A DNA stretch of 64,000 nucleotides from Anas platyrhynchos (Eukaryota; Chordata; Aves; Anseriformes; Anatidae): contig NC_092617.1 in the NCBI RefSeq assembly GCF_047663525.1, forward strand, positions 3,972,501-4,036,500, in the 5' to 3' direction. Within the stretch, counting starts at the first letter, position 1; every line of letters begins with the position of its first letter. Shown here in pieces: positions 10,357 through 21,042 of this stretch. Both the position numbers and the translations under genes were made by a program. A model generated the notes under the pieces. The model saw only the letters and a program-made list of their open reading frames with translations, did no database searches and was not told the origin of the DNA.

Positions 10357-11595
10357 TACAGAATCACAGAATCACAGAATCTCTAGGTTGGAAGAGACCT
10401 CAAGATCATCGAGTCCAACGTCTAACCTAACACTAACAGTCCCCACTAAACCATATCCTTAAGCTCTATATCTAAACATCTTTTGAAGACTTCCAGGGAT
10501 GGTGACTTTACCACCTCCCTGGGCAGCCTGTTCCAATGTCTAACAACCCTTTCAGTAAAGAAGTTCTTCCTAACATCTAACCTAAAACTTCCCTGGCGCA
10601 ACTTTAGCCCGTTCCCCCTCGTCCTGTCACCAGGCACGTGGGAGAACAGTCCAACCCCCACCTCTCTACAGCCTCCTTTAAGGTATCTGTAGAGAGCGAT
10701 AAGGTCGCCCCTGAGCCTCCTCTTCTCCAGGCTGAACAAGCCCAGCTCCCTCAGACGCTCCTCGTAGGACTTGCTCTCCAGGCCCCTCACCAGCTTCGTC
10801 GCCCTTCTTTGGACCCGCTCAAGCACCTCCATGTCCTTCTTGTAGCGAGGGGCCCAAAACTGAACACAGTACTCGAGGTGCGGCCTCACCAGAGCCGAGT
10901 CCAGGGGGACGATCACCTCCCTAGCCCTGCTGGTCACGCTGTTTCTTATCCAAGCCAGGATGCCGTTGGCCTTCTTGGCCACCTGAGCACACTGCTGGCT
11001 CATATTCAGCCGACTGTCCACCATCACTCCCAGGTCCTTCTCTGCCTGGCAGCTCTCCAACCACTCATCTCCCAGCCTGTAGCTCTGCTTGGGGTTATTG
11101 CGCCCCAGGTGCAGGACCCGGCACTTGGCCTTGTTAAACTTCATGCAGTTGACCTCAGCCCATCGGTGCAGCCTATCCAGATCCTCCTGCAGAGCCTTCC
11201 TACCCTCGAGCAGATCGACACACGCACCTAACTTGGTGTCATCTGCAAACTTACTGAGGGTGCACTCAATGCCCTCGTCCAGATCATTGATGAAGATATT
11301 AAAGAGGACCGGCCCCAGCACCGAGCCCTGGGGGACGCCACTAGTGACCGGCCTCCAATTGGACTTGACTCCATTTACCACAACTCTTTGGTCCCGGCTT
11401 TCCAGCCAGTTTTTAACCCAACGAAGCGTGCACCAGTCCAAGCCAAGAGCAGCCAGTTTCTTGAGGAGAATGCTGTGGGAGACGGTGTCAAAAGCCTTGC
11501 TGAAGTCAAGGTAGACCACATCCACGGCCTTTCCCTCGTCCACCCAGCGCGTCACTTTGTCATAGAAGGAGATCAGGTTCGTCAAGCAAGGTCGT
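10357..11595 (-). mobile_element. CR1 LINE, 5'-truncated, RT frame still open
   Basis: Minus-strand frame of about 380 CR1 codons inside a 412-codon open frame (10446-11684). It begins at [20 protein letters not shown] and includes [40 protein letters not shown], the catalytic [10 protein letters not shown], and the C-terminal [20 protein letters not shown], ending ELKDMV. The 3' end carries the octamer repeat attacagaatcacagaatcac. The first 30 or so codons of the open frame are flank. The endonuclease half is absent, so the element cannot be autonomous. The uninterrupted frame suggests it is younger than the other CR1 pieces here. Confidence 0.93.
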
Positions 11596-11819
11596 GATTC
11601 TTTGAGTTTCAGTGAGTTCAAGCTCACCCATCTATCAGCAGTCTTTCTAATGGTTTCCTTAGTAAGACCCTCATCATTTATCATTGAATTAGTATGATAT
11701 GGATTAATATTAACACAATTATCGTAAATTTCCTATTACTCACTGAAGAATACATCATGTAGAGTCATTCTTTTGGGAAGGTAAACATCACTGGAGGCAA
11801 CAAAATTAGGAACTTGAGT

Positions 11820-12305
11820 TTTGTTTTGTTTTTTTGAAAATTGCAGCATGATTTCCTGTTGTTTGTTTTGAAATAGGAAAACCCCTGTTCTTCCCACCTA
11901 AGCAAGGCTTCAAAGGAGAAACCCTAGACCAATATAACCAGGAGAATGATGCTCTAAACTGAAACAGCCTTTGAAATGAGGAAAGATTTTTATTAGATGC
12001 TCTTAGAAATCTTCCCCCTTAACTAGAAAATGAAAGCTCTACAATTATCTGAACTTCAGCTTTTTTTTTTTTTTTTTTTAAATTGCAGCATGATTTCTGT
12101 TGTTTATTTTGAAATAGGAAAAACCCTGTTCTTCCCACCTAAACAGGGCTTCAAAAGAGAAACCCTACACCAATATAACCAGGAGAATGATGCTCTAAAC
12201 TGAAACACAACAAAATTCAGCCTTTAAAATGAAGAAAGACTTTTATTAGATGCTCCTTGAAATCTTCCCCCTTAACTAGAACATGAAAGCTCTACAATTA
12301 GCTGA
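11820..12305 (+). repeat. Local tandem duplication, two units of ~240 bp
   Basis: Units at about 11820-12059 and 12060-12305. Both start with a T-rich run followed by aaattgcagcatgatttc and carry ccctgttcttcccacctaa, then aggagaatgatgctctaaac and cttcccccttaactagaa. They differ by scattered substitutions and small indels, for example an acacaacaaaatt stretch only in the second. It lies within block A. No coding content. Confidence 0.85.
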
Positions 12306-13079
12306 ACAAGTCTTGAAGACTTGAAGAAAATGGTAGGAGAGATATGGCTGCTTAGGAGTTTCTGTGTTTTAATGAGTTCCATGGAGTATTTTGGTGCTGA
12401 GTCAATGAAACTTGGGTACTGAGCAGAGAATGATGCAACTGTGTGAAAAAGCAAATGCAAAAGGAAAAGCTGAAGTGACTTGGAGTCTTAATGGGCCCCA
12501 CTGAGGGCTGTTACTAACAAGGCCTCCCCAGGGACTTGTTAGGACAGATTATTGGAGACCATGATTAGACAGGCAAAGCACTTTGCTGAGAAAAGTCTTG
12601 TTTGATTTTGGTGAAGACAAGGCCCAAGGCCTGAACCAGTCACTGCGAGGAGAGATCCTGCACCCCCCTGTCTGCCTCAGGACTTTTCTTGGGGGTCTGA
12701 GGAATGTGGTGGGCAGTGTGATGCCACGAGAGGAAAACTGGTATGACACCACCCTGCCTCTGCACAAGGTTGCAGGGAAGCAAAGAGGCTGCACTGCAAT
12801 GACTATATCTCTTTTTCTCAAAAGCTCTAGCCAAAGCATTAGGACTGTTGGGGCCTTCCCTTTTTACCAGCAACCTCTGTCTTTTCCTCTGCACGCTTAA
12901 ATATGCTGTCCCATGCTTCGTCCTATTTCCTGGAAGTCTGCAGACAGCCATCTCTGTTCACCACCTTGCTCTCATCCCAGTATTTCCATCATTTCACAAA
13001 TGTCTCATCAACCCTCACCAGCTGTTCCTTGAAAAACGAAGCTAGGGTCTGATCATAGATACTCACCAGCATCTTCCAA

Positions 13080-13510
13080 GCCAGGGGCCTGCTGCTGGCC
13101 TTGCAGCTTCTTGGCTAGACACAGCCAAGCCTTGTGCCTGCTGCTGTGCAGTCATGGACTCAAGCAGAAGGGAAAGGACAACCCGTATGGGGGCCTTCTT
13201 TCTGCCTGGGTCCTCCTGGCTCTGGAGGCAGAGGGGATCCCCCAGTCAGCATGCCAAGCAGGTGCCTTCTGTTGGCCTAGCAGGGCCACTGCCAGATGTC
13301 AGCCCAAAAGTCCAGATCCCAGGTCTATGTCAAGACACAGAACTGTAACCTGACACCTGCAGACAGAAGTGACCTCCCAGTCCCTTTGCGTGACACGTTC
13401 CTGCTGCTGCCCTATCAAGTGCAGAGACAGAAGTGACCTCACAGTCCCTGTCACAGTCACATTCCTGCTGCTGGGCAGGAGATGCTGAGGCAGAGCTGAG
13501 CTCTTTAGAG
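13080..13510 (+). repeat. Block B satellite, copy 2
   Basis: Same monomer order as copy 1. The starts gacagaagtg at about 13362 and 13426 are 64 bases apart, which best defines the period. It follows block A directly. Confidence 0.7.
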
Positions 13511-14439
13511 AATTCCCGTCTATCTCCTCTTTGTGGCCCACAGGCTGATCAGATCCATGGCCCCTCACTATCAGCTTTGTATGCCATGTGACTGCAGAGC
13601 AACCTCATCGTTCCTACCCTGCATCATGGGCCAAGCACCTCAAGTGCTTCAGATAAGGGCCAAGCACCTTAAGTGCTTAAGATAAGGGTTAGGAAAAGGG
13701 TTGGATGTGAAGAAGTGAATGCAAAGGAATCAGGGCTTTGATTGTTAGCCATCCATGTATGAGGTTAGGGACTAGGGCTCAGCTTTCTGTGATAGAGATT
13801 AATCAAATATTTAGTGGAAGGGTTTGGTGTTTGGCTTGTGGTGTCAGGTCTGTGGTTAGGGTACGTGCAAGTTCTTTGGTTTTGTTTAGGTCTGCAAGAA
13901 GTCTAGGGCTAAATAGAGTGTGTTAATCATAGTGTTAAGGGCAGGGGTCACGGTGAAGAAGAGAGTAAGGGTGATGTAATGATGCTATGGAGTAGTTTTG
14001 GCTTCAAGGGATCTTGTGGTCAAATATTAGAGCAAAGGATTCCTGTCAGGGTGTGGAGTAGCATTTAGCTTTATGGATTAACGTTACAGGTTAAAATAGG
14101 ACAAGGGCCTCACATGACTGCTTTAAATCAGCTTTATGGTGGGATTAACATTACCTGAACATTCTTACCTCTGCAAAATCATCACCTTCTGCTGTCCACG
14201 CTCCTTTGCCCTCCCACAAATCTCACATCTCTGTTGGCCAGGCTTCTCCTGACTTCCCCATATCAATCATCTTCTTAGGGGAAGTTTAGAGAACCAGCAT
14301 GGAGAAGGAGAGAAACAACTGTAGGAGCACCGTGCACAATGTGCCCAGCAGTTCTGCAACACCACAAAAGCAGGCCTGAAGGATGAGTTTAGGCAAAAGC
14401 TGATACCTCTGATATGACAACACCTATTCAAGACCTCTT
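13511..14439 (+). repeat. Block X, copy beside block B copy 2
   Basis: Contains gtttggtgtttggcttgtgg then tctgtggttagggtacgtgc, and ends near the junction with a diverged satellite patch (14440). Inverted homologue at 34110-34565. No gene. Confidence 0.55.
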
Positions 14440-14889
14440 CCTCTATGCGGCCTACCAGGTACTTAGAAAGAGGGGATCTCACAAACTGCGTGCAGAGCAG
14501 CTGCATCTGCTGGCCTGTCATGGAGACTAGTAGATGTGGGCCTAAAGGCACAGACCCCAGCCAGAAGTCAAGGGTTGAGCTTCGGCTACTTCAGAAAGAA
14601 GTCAACTCCCAGCCACTTAACAACCATTAGCTTCCTACTGGGCTTACAGCTTCTGAGGCATCTCTGCCATCATAATACCAGACCTACAAAAAAAAACCCT
14701 TTTTGGGCTAGGACCTGCCCAGGTAGAAATGATCTGTTTTTTGTCCTTCGAGCCTGCTGAGCTCCCAGCCTCTCTGACACTCAGGAGCCAGTTCCGTGCC
14801 AGTCCTGTGAGGTGCTAGGGCAGGAGGGACCTTGCAGGCAATGTTCCAGCCCTGTGCCTGTTGGCGGTCTCTCAGCTCCCTGTGCACAC
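14440..14889 (+). repeat. Highly diverged block B monomers and linker
   Basis: The stretch gaaagaagtcaactcccagc ... ttcctactgggcttacagct aligns by eye to a satellite monomer but with many changes. The preceding monomer ends in catctgctggcctgtcatgg. The inverted partner is at 33680-34110. The linker to block C contains gttggcggtctctcagctcc. Confidence 0.45.
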
Positions 14890-15395
14890 TGAAGATCATG
14901 TTTGTATCCAGAAGCCATGATCCTGAAGCTGGCCTAGCAGACATTCAGGGGAAGCACCCTCCCATCCCCAGCCTGAACCCCAGCCCCAGCCCCAGCTGGC
15001 AGTGTTGCTCTGCAGAGCGAGGGGGCTGTGGTGCCAGGGGCAAGGAGGCACTCTGCAGTGCCGTGCTGGGCAGGCTGGGAGGCAGACCCATCTGATGGGG
15101 TCACTGCCATTGCCCCAGGGCTGCAAGGAATCACTCGCCAGGCTCCTTTGCTGGGGCTGCTGCGTGCCCTGGGGCTGCAGAGCTCTCCTCTGCCTGCTCA
15201 CACCAGACCGAGCACTTGAGCTCTGCTCATTCCACCTTGGAGGAGATCCCCCCTTAGGAGGGAAGTGCTGCAGTGGAGGCCAGCTGTGCCACTGCCATGT
15301 CCACTGCCTGTTCCTGCCTGCAGTCCCAGCGCAGCCCCACAGCAGCACTGACACCAAGCTCCAGGAGCAGCCGGGCCTGACCCCACCAGCAGCAC
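14890..15395 (+). repeat. Block C, copy 1
   Basis: GC-rich block with gttgctctgcagagcgaggg and gctcctttgctggggctgct. It is repeated inverted at 33190-33680 and directly, in part, at 50925-51140. On the minus strand it abuts the OR14 fragment at 15395. Open frames on both strands mirror each other and carry no domain, so no CDS is called. Confidence 0.6.
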
Positions 15396-15562
15396 TCAGC
15401 AGGAGAGGCACGTGCTTTGCTGGAGGCACCGAGTACAAAACTGCCACCAACTGGTCCAGGGATGGGGAGGAGACTGAGGGGGGCTTCAGGCAGGCAACCA
15501 TGACAGGCCTGAGGGAGACGGACACTATGGTCAGGTGAGGGAGGAACGTGGAAAAGGCTTTT
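15395..15562 (-). pseudogene. OR14-type receptor fragment (TM6-TM7)
   Basis: Minus strand reads AFSTFLPHLTIVSVSLRPVM then VACLKPPSVSSPSLDQLVAV and LYSVPPA, where intact paralogues read AFSTCLPHLAVVSLF... YLKPPSISSPSLDLVV... YSVVPPAVNPLIY. The Cys of KAFSTC is lost. The frame fails around PPA, where the NPLIY motif should follow, and the rest of the receptor is absent. It lies on the same strand as OR2, about 500 bases beyond its stop. It is probably debris from a recombination between receptor units. Confidence 0.85.
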
Positions 15563-15639
15563 TGCCAGCCTTGCTATAGAGACGACAGGACTGTCACCTA
15601 GATCCACAAGGTCTAATCCAAATACACTGCTCCTAACCG

Positions 15640-15725
15640 TGGCAGCTGGGCTCTTGGTCCTGAGCCCCTCCTGTATGCTGGGGCTGCTCCCCCAGCTCCA
15701 GAGTAGATGGGAAGAAAAGGAAACT
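15640..15725 (-). repeat. Block D, short copy downstream of OR2
   Basis: Minus strand reads ctctggagctgggggagcag then ccaagagcccagctgccac, as downstream of OR5 and OR8. It places OR2 in the same duplicated receptor unit. Confidence 0.65.
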
Positions 15726-15751
15726 GAGACCAATGAATTTTTGATAACATC

Positions 15752-15757
15752 TTTATT
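15752..15757 (-). promoter_or_regulatory. OR2 candidate poly(A) signal
   Basis: AATAAA on the minus strand 304 bases after the OR2 stop. It sits within a context (gacaataaaga) also found after OR6, OR7 and OR8. Confidence 0.6.
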
Positions 15758-16061
15758 GTCTTTCTCTACCAAGGAAGCCTGGTTCTGTATGTACATTAGA
15801 TGATGTGGTCAAACCTAACACAAGAAGTAACATTCAGAATGCTAAGAATGAGATTATTAAAACCAAAATGAAATATTGTTCAAATACTAACAGAGAAAAA
15901 TAATTTTAAAAATGTTGTGTCATTTTCCCAAATATCCTTTGATTTCTGTTGGGATTCTTATTAATGACAATGTTATGATAACACTAGTAACGATAAAAAT
16001 GATATGATATAATGTGAATCAAAATATTTGCATATTATTAAGAATACATCTTCTGAAAGCA

Positions 16062-16997
16062 TCATGGATGCTTAAGAAGCATGTATGGAAAGAGTTCCCT
16101 CACTGCATCCTTGAGATCCTTGTTCCTCATGCTGTAGATGAGGGGGTTCACTGCTGGCGGCACCACCGAGTACAGAAGTGCAACGACCAGGTCCAGGGAT
16201 GGAGAGGAAATGGAGGGGGGCCTCAGGTAGGAAAATATGCCAGTGCTAAGAAACAGGGAGACCACAGCCAAGTGAGGGAGGCATGTGGAAAAGGCTTTGT
16301 GCCGAGCCTGCTCAGATGGCATCCTCAGCACTGCCCTGAAGATCTGCATGTAGGAGAAAACAATGAAAACAAAACAACCAAGGACTAAAGAAACACTAAA
16401 CAGAACTGCCCCAACTTCCCTGAGGTAGGCATCTGAGCAGGAGAGCTTGAGGATGTGGGGGATTTCACAGAAGAACTGGCCCACAGCATTGCCTTGGCAG
16501 AGGGGCAGGGAAAATGTGTTGTCTGTGTGCAGGGCAGCATTGAGAAAGCCACTGCCCCAGGCAGCTGCTGCCATCTGGGCACAAGCTCTGCTGCCCACGA
16601 GGCTCCCGTAGTGCAGGGGCTTGCAGATGGCAACATAGCGGTCGTAGGCCATGATAGTAAGGTTATAATACTCTGCTGATATGAAGAAGAGAAAGAAAAA
16701 GACCTGTGCAGCACAGCCTTGATAGGAGATGGCCCTGGTGTCCCAGAGGGCATTGGCCATGGCTTTGGGCAGAGTGGTGGAGATGGATCCCACATCGAGG
16801 AGGGCGAGGTTGAGGAAGAAGAAGTACATGGGGGTGTGGAGGCGGTGGTGGCAGGCTACGGCGGTGAGGATGAGGCCGTTGCCCAGGAGGGCAGCCAGGT
16901 AGATGCCCAGGAAGAGCGCGAAGTGCAGGAGCTGCAGCTCGCGTGTGTCTGCGAATGCCAGCAGAAGGAACTCACTCACAGAGCTGCTGTTGGGCAT
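16062..16997 (-). CDS. Olfactory receptor, family 14-like (OR2)
   Basis: 311-residue seven-TM odorant receptor of normal length. Visible signatures are N3-S-S glycosylation, GN in TM1, LHTPMYFF, MAYDRYVAIC, KAFSTC in TM6 and NPLIYSMRNKDLK in TM7. It has two private changes at the end of TM2: LLDVGSIST replaces LLDLGCIST, so a Cys kept by the other seven is lost. The TM3 entrance reads FFLFFISAEYYNLTIM. The ATG at 16997 follows an acceptor (AG at 17021-17022, minus). Its leader donor is altered (see 18319-18700), so expression may depend on another first exon. Its 3' flank to about 15690 closely matches that of OR6, marking a recent shared origin. Confidence 0.95.
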   Translation of the reverse strand: MPNSSSVSEFLLLAFADTRELQLLHFALFLGIYLAALLGNGLILTAVACHHRLHTPMYFFFLNLALLDVGSISTTLPKAMANALWDTRAISYQGCAAQVFFFLFFISAEYYNLTIMAYDRYVAICKPLHYGSLVGSRACAQMAAAAWGSGFLNAALHTDNTFSLPLCQGNAVGQFFCEIPHILKLSCSDAYLREVGAVLFSVSLVLGCFVFIVFSYMQIFRAVLRMPSEQARHKAFSTCLPHLAVVSLFLSTGIFSYLRPPSISSPSLDLVVALLYSVVPPAVNPLIYSMRNKDLKDAVRELFPYMLLKHP

Positions 16998-17589
16998 TTC
17001 CTGCTTCTGGGCATGGGGTTCTGCCCAAGGAAAAGAAAAACACTGAGTGTTTATCAGAGTTATCTTAACAGTTATCTTACAAAATAATAATAAAAAAAAT
17101 CTATTTGTCTTTTATGCCTTCATTTCTCAGTTCAGAGGAAAAATCATTCAATTTTTCATTTAATCCCTCCCAAATGATTCTTCACTTCCATTCAGACTTT
17201 TGGCAGGTCCCTTTCGTGAGTTCTGGCTACTGCTGCTAGAGGGTGTCACTGAGAGCAGGGGACTTTCTGTGGGCAATGTGGGAGTCAGTCCTGCCCAAAG
17301 TAAGTGGTAAAGATCATGTAGTGATTTTTCTTTTTTCTCTTTTGTGCTAGCAGACGCACTGTACTCAAAGTAAATCCTTGTGTGTCATCAAAGTGGCGAT
17401 ATCTTCAGTGCAGTGTCCTTCAGAGAGCACATCATGTCTGTGTGTTAGTCCTAGTGTCAACTGCCCTGTGCTGGTGTCTCTTTGACCTACGGGACAATTG
17501 CACTCCTATGTTTGCCTGAAACAAACCAGGACACTGCTGAGAGCAGAGACATCCAGGCTCAAAGTGCCCATCTCCACACCCCTAAACCA

Positions 17590-17840
17590 GTCCCCGTACT
17601 CCCCTTCCTCCAAGCACACCGAGGGCTCACTCCATGGGCATCTAAACCCCCATCCTCAGCCAGCCTGGGAACAAGACCAGCAGCAGCACGGCCAGCTGGA
17701 GAAGCCAGGAGGAATGCCAGCGTGCTGCTGCCAGGGGAGGCAAGGCCAGGGAGGGACAGACGGACACTCAGCAGACCCTCCTGTGCTGCAGCTCTGCCTG
17801 AAGATGAGGCAGCTCCTGCTCATTACAGGTGATCTGTGCT
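17590..17840 (-). repeat. Block G copy in the OR2 intron
   Basis: Minus strand repeats the hydrophobic frame seen at 6370-6600 (ARWHSSWLLQLAVLLLVLF), with the same upstream stop. Between the OR2 acceptor and this block the intron (17022-17590) shows nothing I recognise. Confidence 0.45.
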
Positions 17841-18318
17841 CATCTCAAGCAAGGAGGGAGTTCTCAAAGACAGGGCTCTGGGCATCATAGGGTTTGCAGC
17901 TCCTTAATATCAGCTAGAATAAAACATGTGAGGACCACAAGGATGATGTTGGTGCAGTCTGTGGGCTGAGGTGTGGGAAGGGACTTTATGAAGTTCATTG
18001 ATGAAATATTGATCCCTCACTGCAATGCTCTAGCAGTCTCAGCCTGCAGTAGAAGTCTGACCACCTATTACCATGAAACTGGCATCCACTCTAACACAAG
18101 CACAGGCTACAGAAAATGTCTTGCCTTTCGGATAGTCCCTGCCTTAGTCTTACTGTTGAAAAATCCAATCATAAATGCAATTCTCTAAAGCGTTTTCTAC
18201 TCCTTTCTGGAGAAACAAAGAGACCCATCCTGACAGATGCTATCAGCCATCGGATGTGCCAGCTGTACAAGACCCCTCTGGCAACCCCACCTGCATGGCC
18301 CTGCTGCCAGAGCCTCAT

Positions 18319-18700
18319 GGTGTCAGGAGCCTGCAGATGTGTCCTGCCACACGCTGCCCTCTGTTGTTGCGCTCCTCAGTGCCTCCAAGCCCTCTCTCCT
18401 TGTCTCCTCTCTGCGTGCCAGCTGCGGTCAGAGCCCCCAGCCCTGCTGCGCTGTGCAGAGGAGCTGCTCCTGGGCACAGCTGTCTCTCTGCTGCGCTGCC
18501 CGCTTGCCAGGAGCTCCCCTTGGGCCCAGGAGCCCGGCCCAGCTCAGCAGCACAGCACCCGACCATGGCATCGCTTGCTCTGTGCCCTTGGGCTCCCTCG
18601 AGGTGTCCCCAAGGCCTCAAGGCTGACAGCTCCCGAAGTCAGCAGGGTCTCTGCTGGGGTGTGCTGATTGAGGCAGACTGAATTCATCACTGTCTTCTCC
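18319..18700 (-). promoter_or_regulatory. OR2 5' leader, type A, with altered donor
   Basis: Homologous to the OR1, OR4 and OR8 leaders and carrying the invariant core (18455-18474, minus). Where those have ACC|GTGAGG, this copy reads ACC|ATGAGG (dinucleotide at 18317-18318), so the expected donor GT is gone. Either a cryptic donor or another first exon is used, or this receptor is poorly expressed. This cannot be decided from sequence. Confidence 0.6.
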
Positions 18701-18759
18701 TTGATGAATTTGGGAGAGACTGATTTTGTGCTATTATAGTTTGATTGTCAAACATGAGT

Positions 18760-19431
18760 ACAAATGTTTCCCTCCCTTAACTCCTATTGTGGAGGAATGA
18801 AATGCCAGCCTTAAAGCTAGCTCTCTAACCAAACTTAAACGAAAAGCCTCAAAACTTGTCCTTATCCCAGAACCTGAGCAGGCATCTTGAGCAGAACACT
18901 AATCCTTCACTCAGCGCCTTTGCCATTCCCTTAACCCTGGATGGTGACCTCTAATTCCTAAACATTAACCTGATCATCTAACCCTCAAAGCCCCCCGACA
19001 TGCACACAGCACATCTCAGCTTCAACCCCACTCCTACCCCTAACTTCAGCTGCTTGTCCCCTTGCGGCAGGGCAGGGACTGTGAGGTCCTGCAGCAGTCA
19101 TGCAGCATTGGAACAGGCATGTGAGGTGACAGGTATCTGATGAGATCAGAGGCCACAAGGAGAAGCTAGCTGGGAATGCTGGGATGAGGTCAGGTGTGCC
19201 TCAGGATCTGCTGGGCCTGCAGGAGGCACATGGCTGTGACAGAGGCTGGGAGGTCACTTCTGTCTCTGGAGCTAACAGACCAGCAGCAGGAATGTGGCAC
19301 AGATAGGGACCATAAAGGGCAGAAGCATGCTCAAGGCATTGAAGAAGATGGTGAGGCACCTTCTGTTCTGGTCAGGTGAGAGACCACAGGAAGACTGATG
19401 GCATGGGAGTCATGGTTGAAGTATAGTTTGT
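18760..19431 (-). repeat. Block X and partial block B, inverted
   Basis: Inverted homologue of 3580-4330. The plus strand shows many CTAACC words (ctctaaccaaacttaaac, cttaaccctgga, catctaaccctc). About two satellite monomers lie at 19190-19370 (minus). Confidence 0.5.
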
Positions 19432-20705
19432 GAGACCATAGAATCAGAGAATGGCTCCTGTTGGAAGGGACCTTAAAGGTCACCTAGTTCCAACCCCCAG
19501 CCATTAACAGGGATGTCATTAGCAGGGATGCCTCCTATGAGATCAGGTTGCCCAGGACCTCACATAAGCTGCACTTGCTCAGCTCCAGGGATGGGGCACC
19601 TCTGAGATCTCTCAGCAACCTGTTCCAGTACCTCACTACCCACAAATTGAAGAAATTTTCTCCTCAGCTCTAAGCTAAATCTTCCCTCTTTTAGCTTAAA
19701 ACCATTCCCCCTTGTCCTGTCATTATCTGAGTGAGGAAAGAGTCACTCTCCATCTTTTTATAAGCCCCTTTTAATATTGAAAAGCCACAAAGAGGTCACC
19801 CCTGAGCCTTCTTTTCTCCAGGCTGAACAGCCCCAGCTCCATTGAGCACCACGCTCTGGGTGTGACCTTCAGGCCAACTCCTTATCCAATGAATGGTTCA
19901 CCCATCAAATGCGTATCTCTCTAATTTGGAGACAAGGATGTCATGTGGGACAGTGTCAATGGTCTTACAGAAGTCCAAGTAGATGATATAGGCCGGTCTT
20001 CTCTTGTTGTCTGATGTGATCACTCCACTGTAGAAAGCCATCACATTGGTTAGGCATGATTTACTCTTTGGTGAAGCCATGCTGTCTGTCTGAGATCACC
20101 TCTTTGTCTTGCATGGGCCTTGACATCGATTCCAGGAGGATCTTTTCCATGATCTTTTCAGGCACAGAGGTGAGGCTCACCATTCGGTAGTTCTATGGGT
20201 TCTCATTTCTACCCTTTTTAAAAATGGGAGTGATGTTTCCTTTTTCCAGTCAGCAGAGACTTCACCTGACTGCCAGGACTCTTCAAATATGATGGAGAGA
20301 GGCTTGGAAACTATATCAATCAGTTCCCTCAGGACCCTGGGATGCAAGTCAGCAAACCCCATAGGCTTGTACTTGTTGAGTTTCTTCTGGTGGTCTCAAA
20401 CCTCCTCTTCACTTAGAGTGGGTGGGACTTTGCCCCCCAGCCTCCATCTACGGCTTCAGGGAATGAAAGTCCTGGGAAGCCTGACTGGCAGGGAAGACTG
20501 AGGCAAAGATGTTGTTGAGTCCCTCTGCCTTCTCCATGTCTGTTATTACCAGCTCACCCTTCTCATCCATCAGAAGAGGGTACACTCTCCTTGGCCTTTC
20601 TTTTCTGAGCGATGTATCTACCGAATCTCGTCCTGTTATTATTTTCATCCCCTGCTAAGCTCAGTTCCATCCGTGCCTTAGCTTTCCTTATCCTATCCTT
20701 CCACA
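19432..20705 (-). mobile_element. CR1 LINE ORF2 remnant, inverted homologue of 1935-3575
   Basis: Minus-strand pieces include DGIRKAKARMELSLAGDENN then [50 protein letters not shown], and [20 protein letters not shown] then [10 protein letters not shown]. The C-terminal half is shorter than in the 1.9-3.6 kb copy. The 3' end (ccatagaatcagagaatggc on the plus strand) is intact. Multiple stops and shifts; dead. Confidence 0.85.
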
Positions 20706-20935
20706 TCTGAAACTGAAACTTGTGAGAGAGCCTGAGAAAAGTAGCCCTGCATCCATAGAAGCCATTTGGGAAACAAAACTTGTAGGTTGGAAGCATGATT
20801 TTGTGGAGGTGCAGAGCTGATGGGCACATTGCGCAGGATGCGCCTAAAGATCTTTGTGTCCTTTTCCCTCCTGACTACAATGCCACTTCATTCTCAGGAA
20901 TGGAAGACACAACAGAGGTGAGACAGATACACTGA
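20706..20935 (-). repeat. Block X end segment, inverted
   Basis: Inverted match to about 1750-1934, with gtgcagagctgatgggcaca and ccttttccctcctgactaca on the plus strand. It is interrupted from the rest of block X by a CR1 3' end. Confidence 0.5.
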
Positions 20936-21042
20936 GATCACAGAATCACAGAATCACAGAATTTCTAGGTTGGAAGAGACCTCAAGATCATCGAGTCCAA
21001 CCTCTGACCTAACACTAATAGTCCCCACTAAATGGAGGTGGT
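20936..21042 (-). mobile_element. CR1 3'-end fragment (~105 bp)
   Basis: Plus-strand view: cacagaatcacagaatcaca then tttctaggttggaagagacc and cgagtccaacctctgaccta. This is the same 3' subfamily as the element at 10357 and is very heavily 5'-truncated. It is inserted in block X of the OR2 unit only, so it postdates the duplication of that unit. Confidence 0.85.

Larger units (their letters stand above)
9690..13080 (+). repeat. Block A copy 1, split by a CR1 insertion
   Basis: Landmarks shared with 40573-42140 (+) and 48010-49562 (-): gcacaatgcaatgttttttgcc; gcagttacagggacaaagag then cactgctggcagtgg near 10060; aggagaatgatgctc; and gggccccactgagggctgtt near 12495, running on to cacgaagc...gggtctgatca near 13050 just before the satellite. 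The CR1 at 10357-11595 interrupts it. The copy also carries a local tandem duplication (11820-12305) not seen in the other copies. No gene. Confidence 0.6.

Noticed and set aside
14896-15525. 209-codon minus-strand frame beyond OR2
   Set aside because: Its first 50 codons are the OR14 fragment and the rest is block C; a chance fusion at a recombination junction, not a gene.
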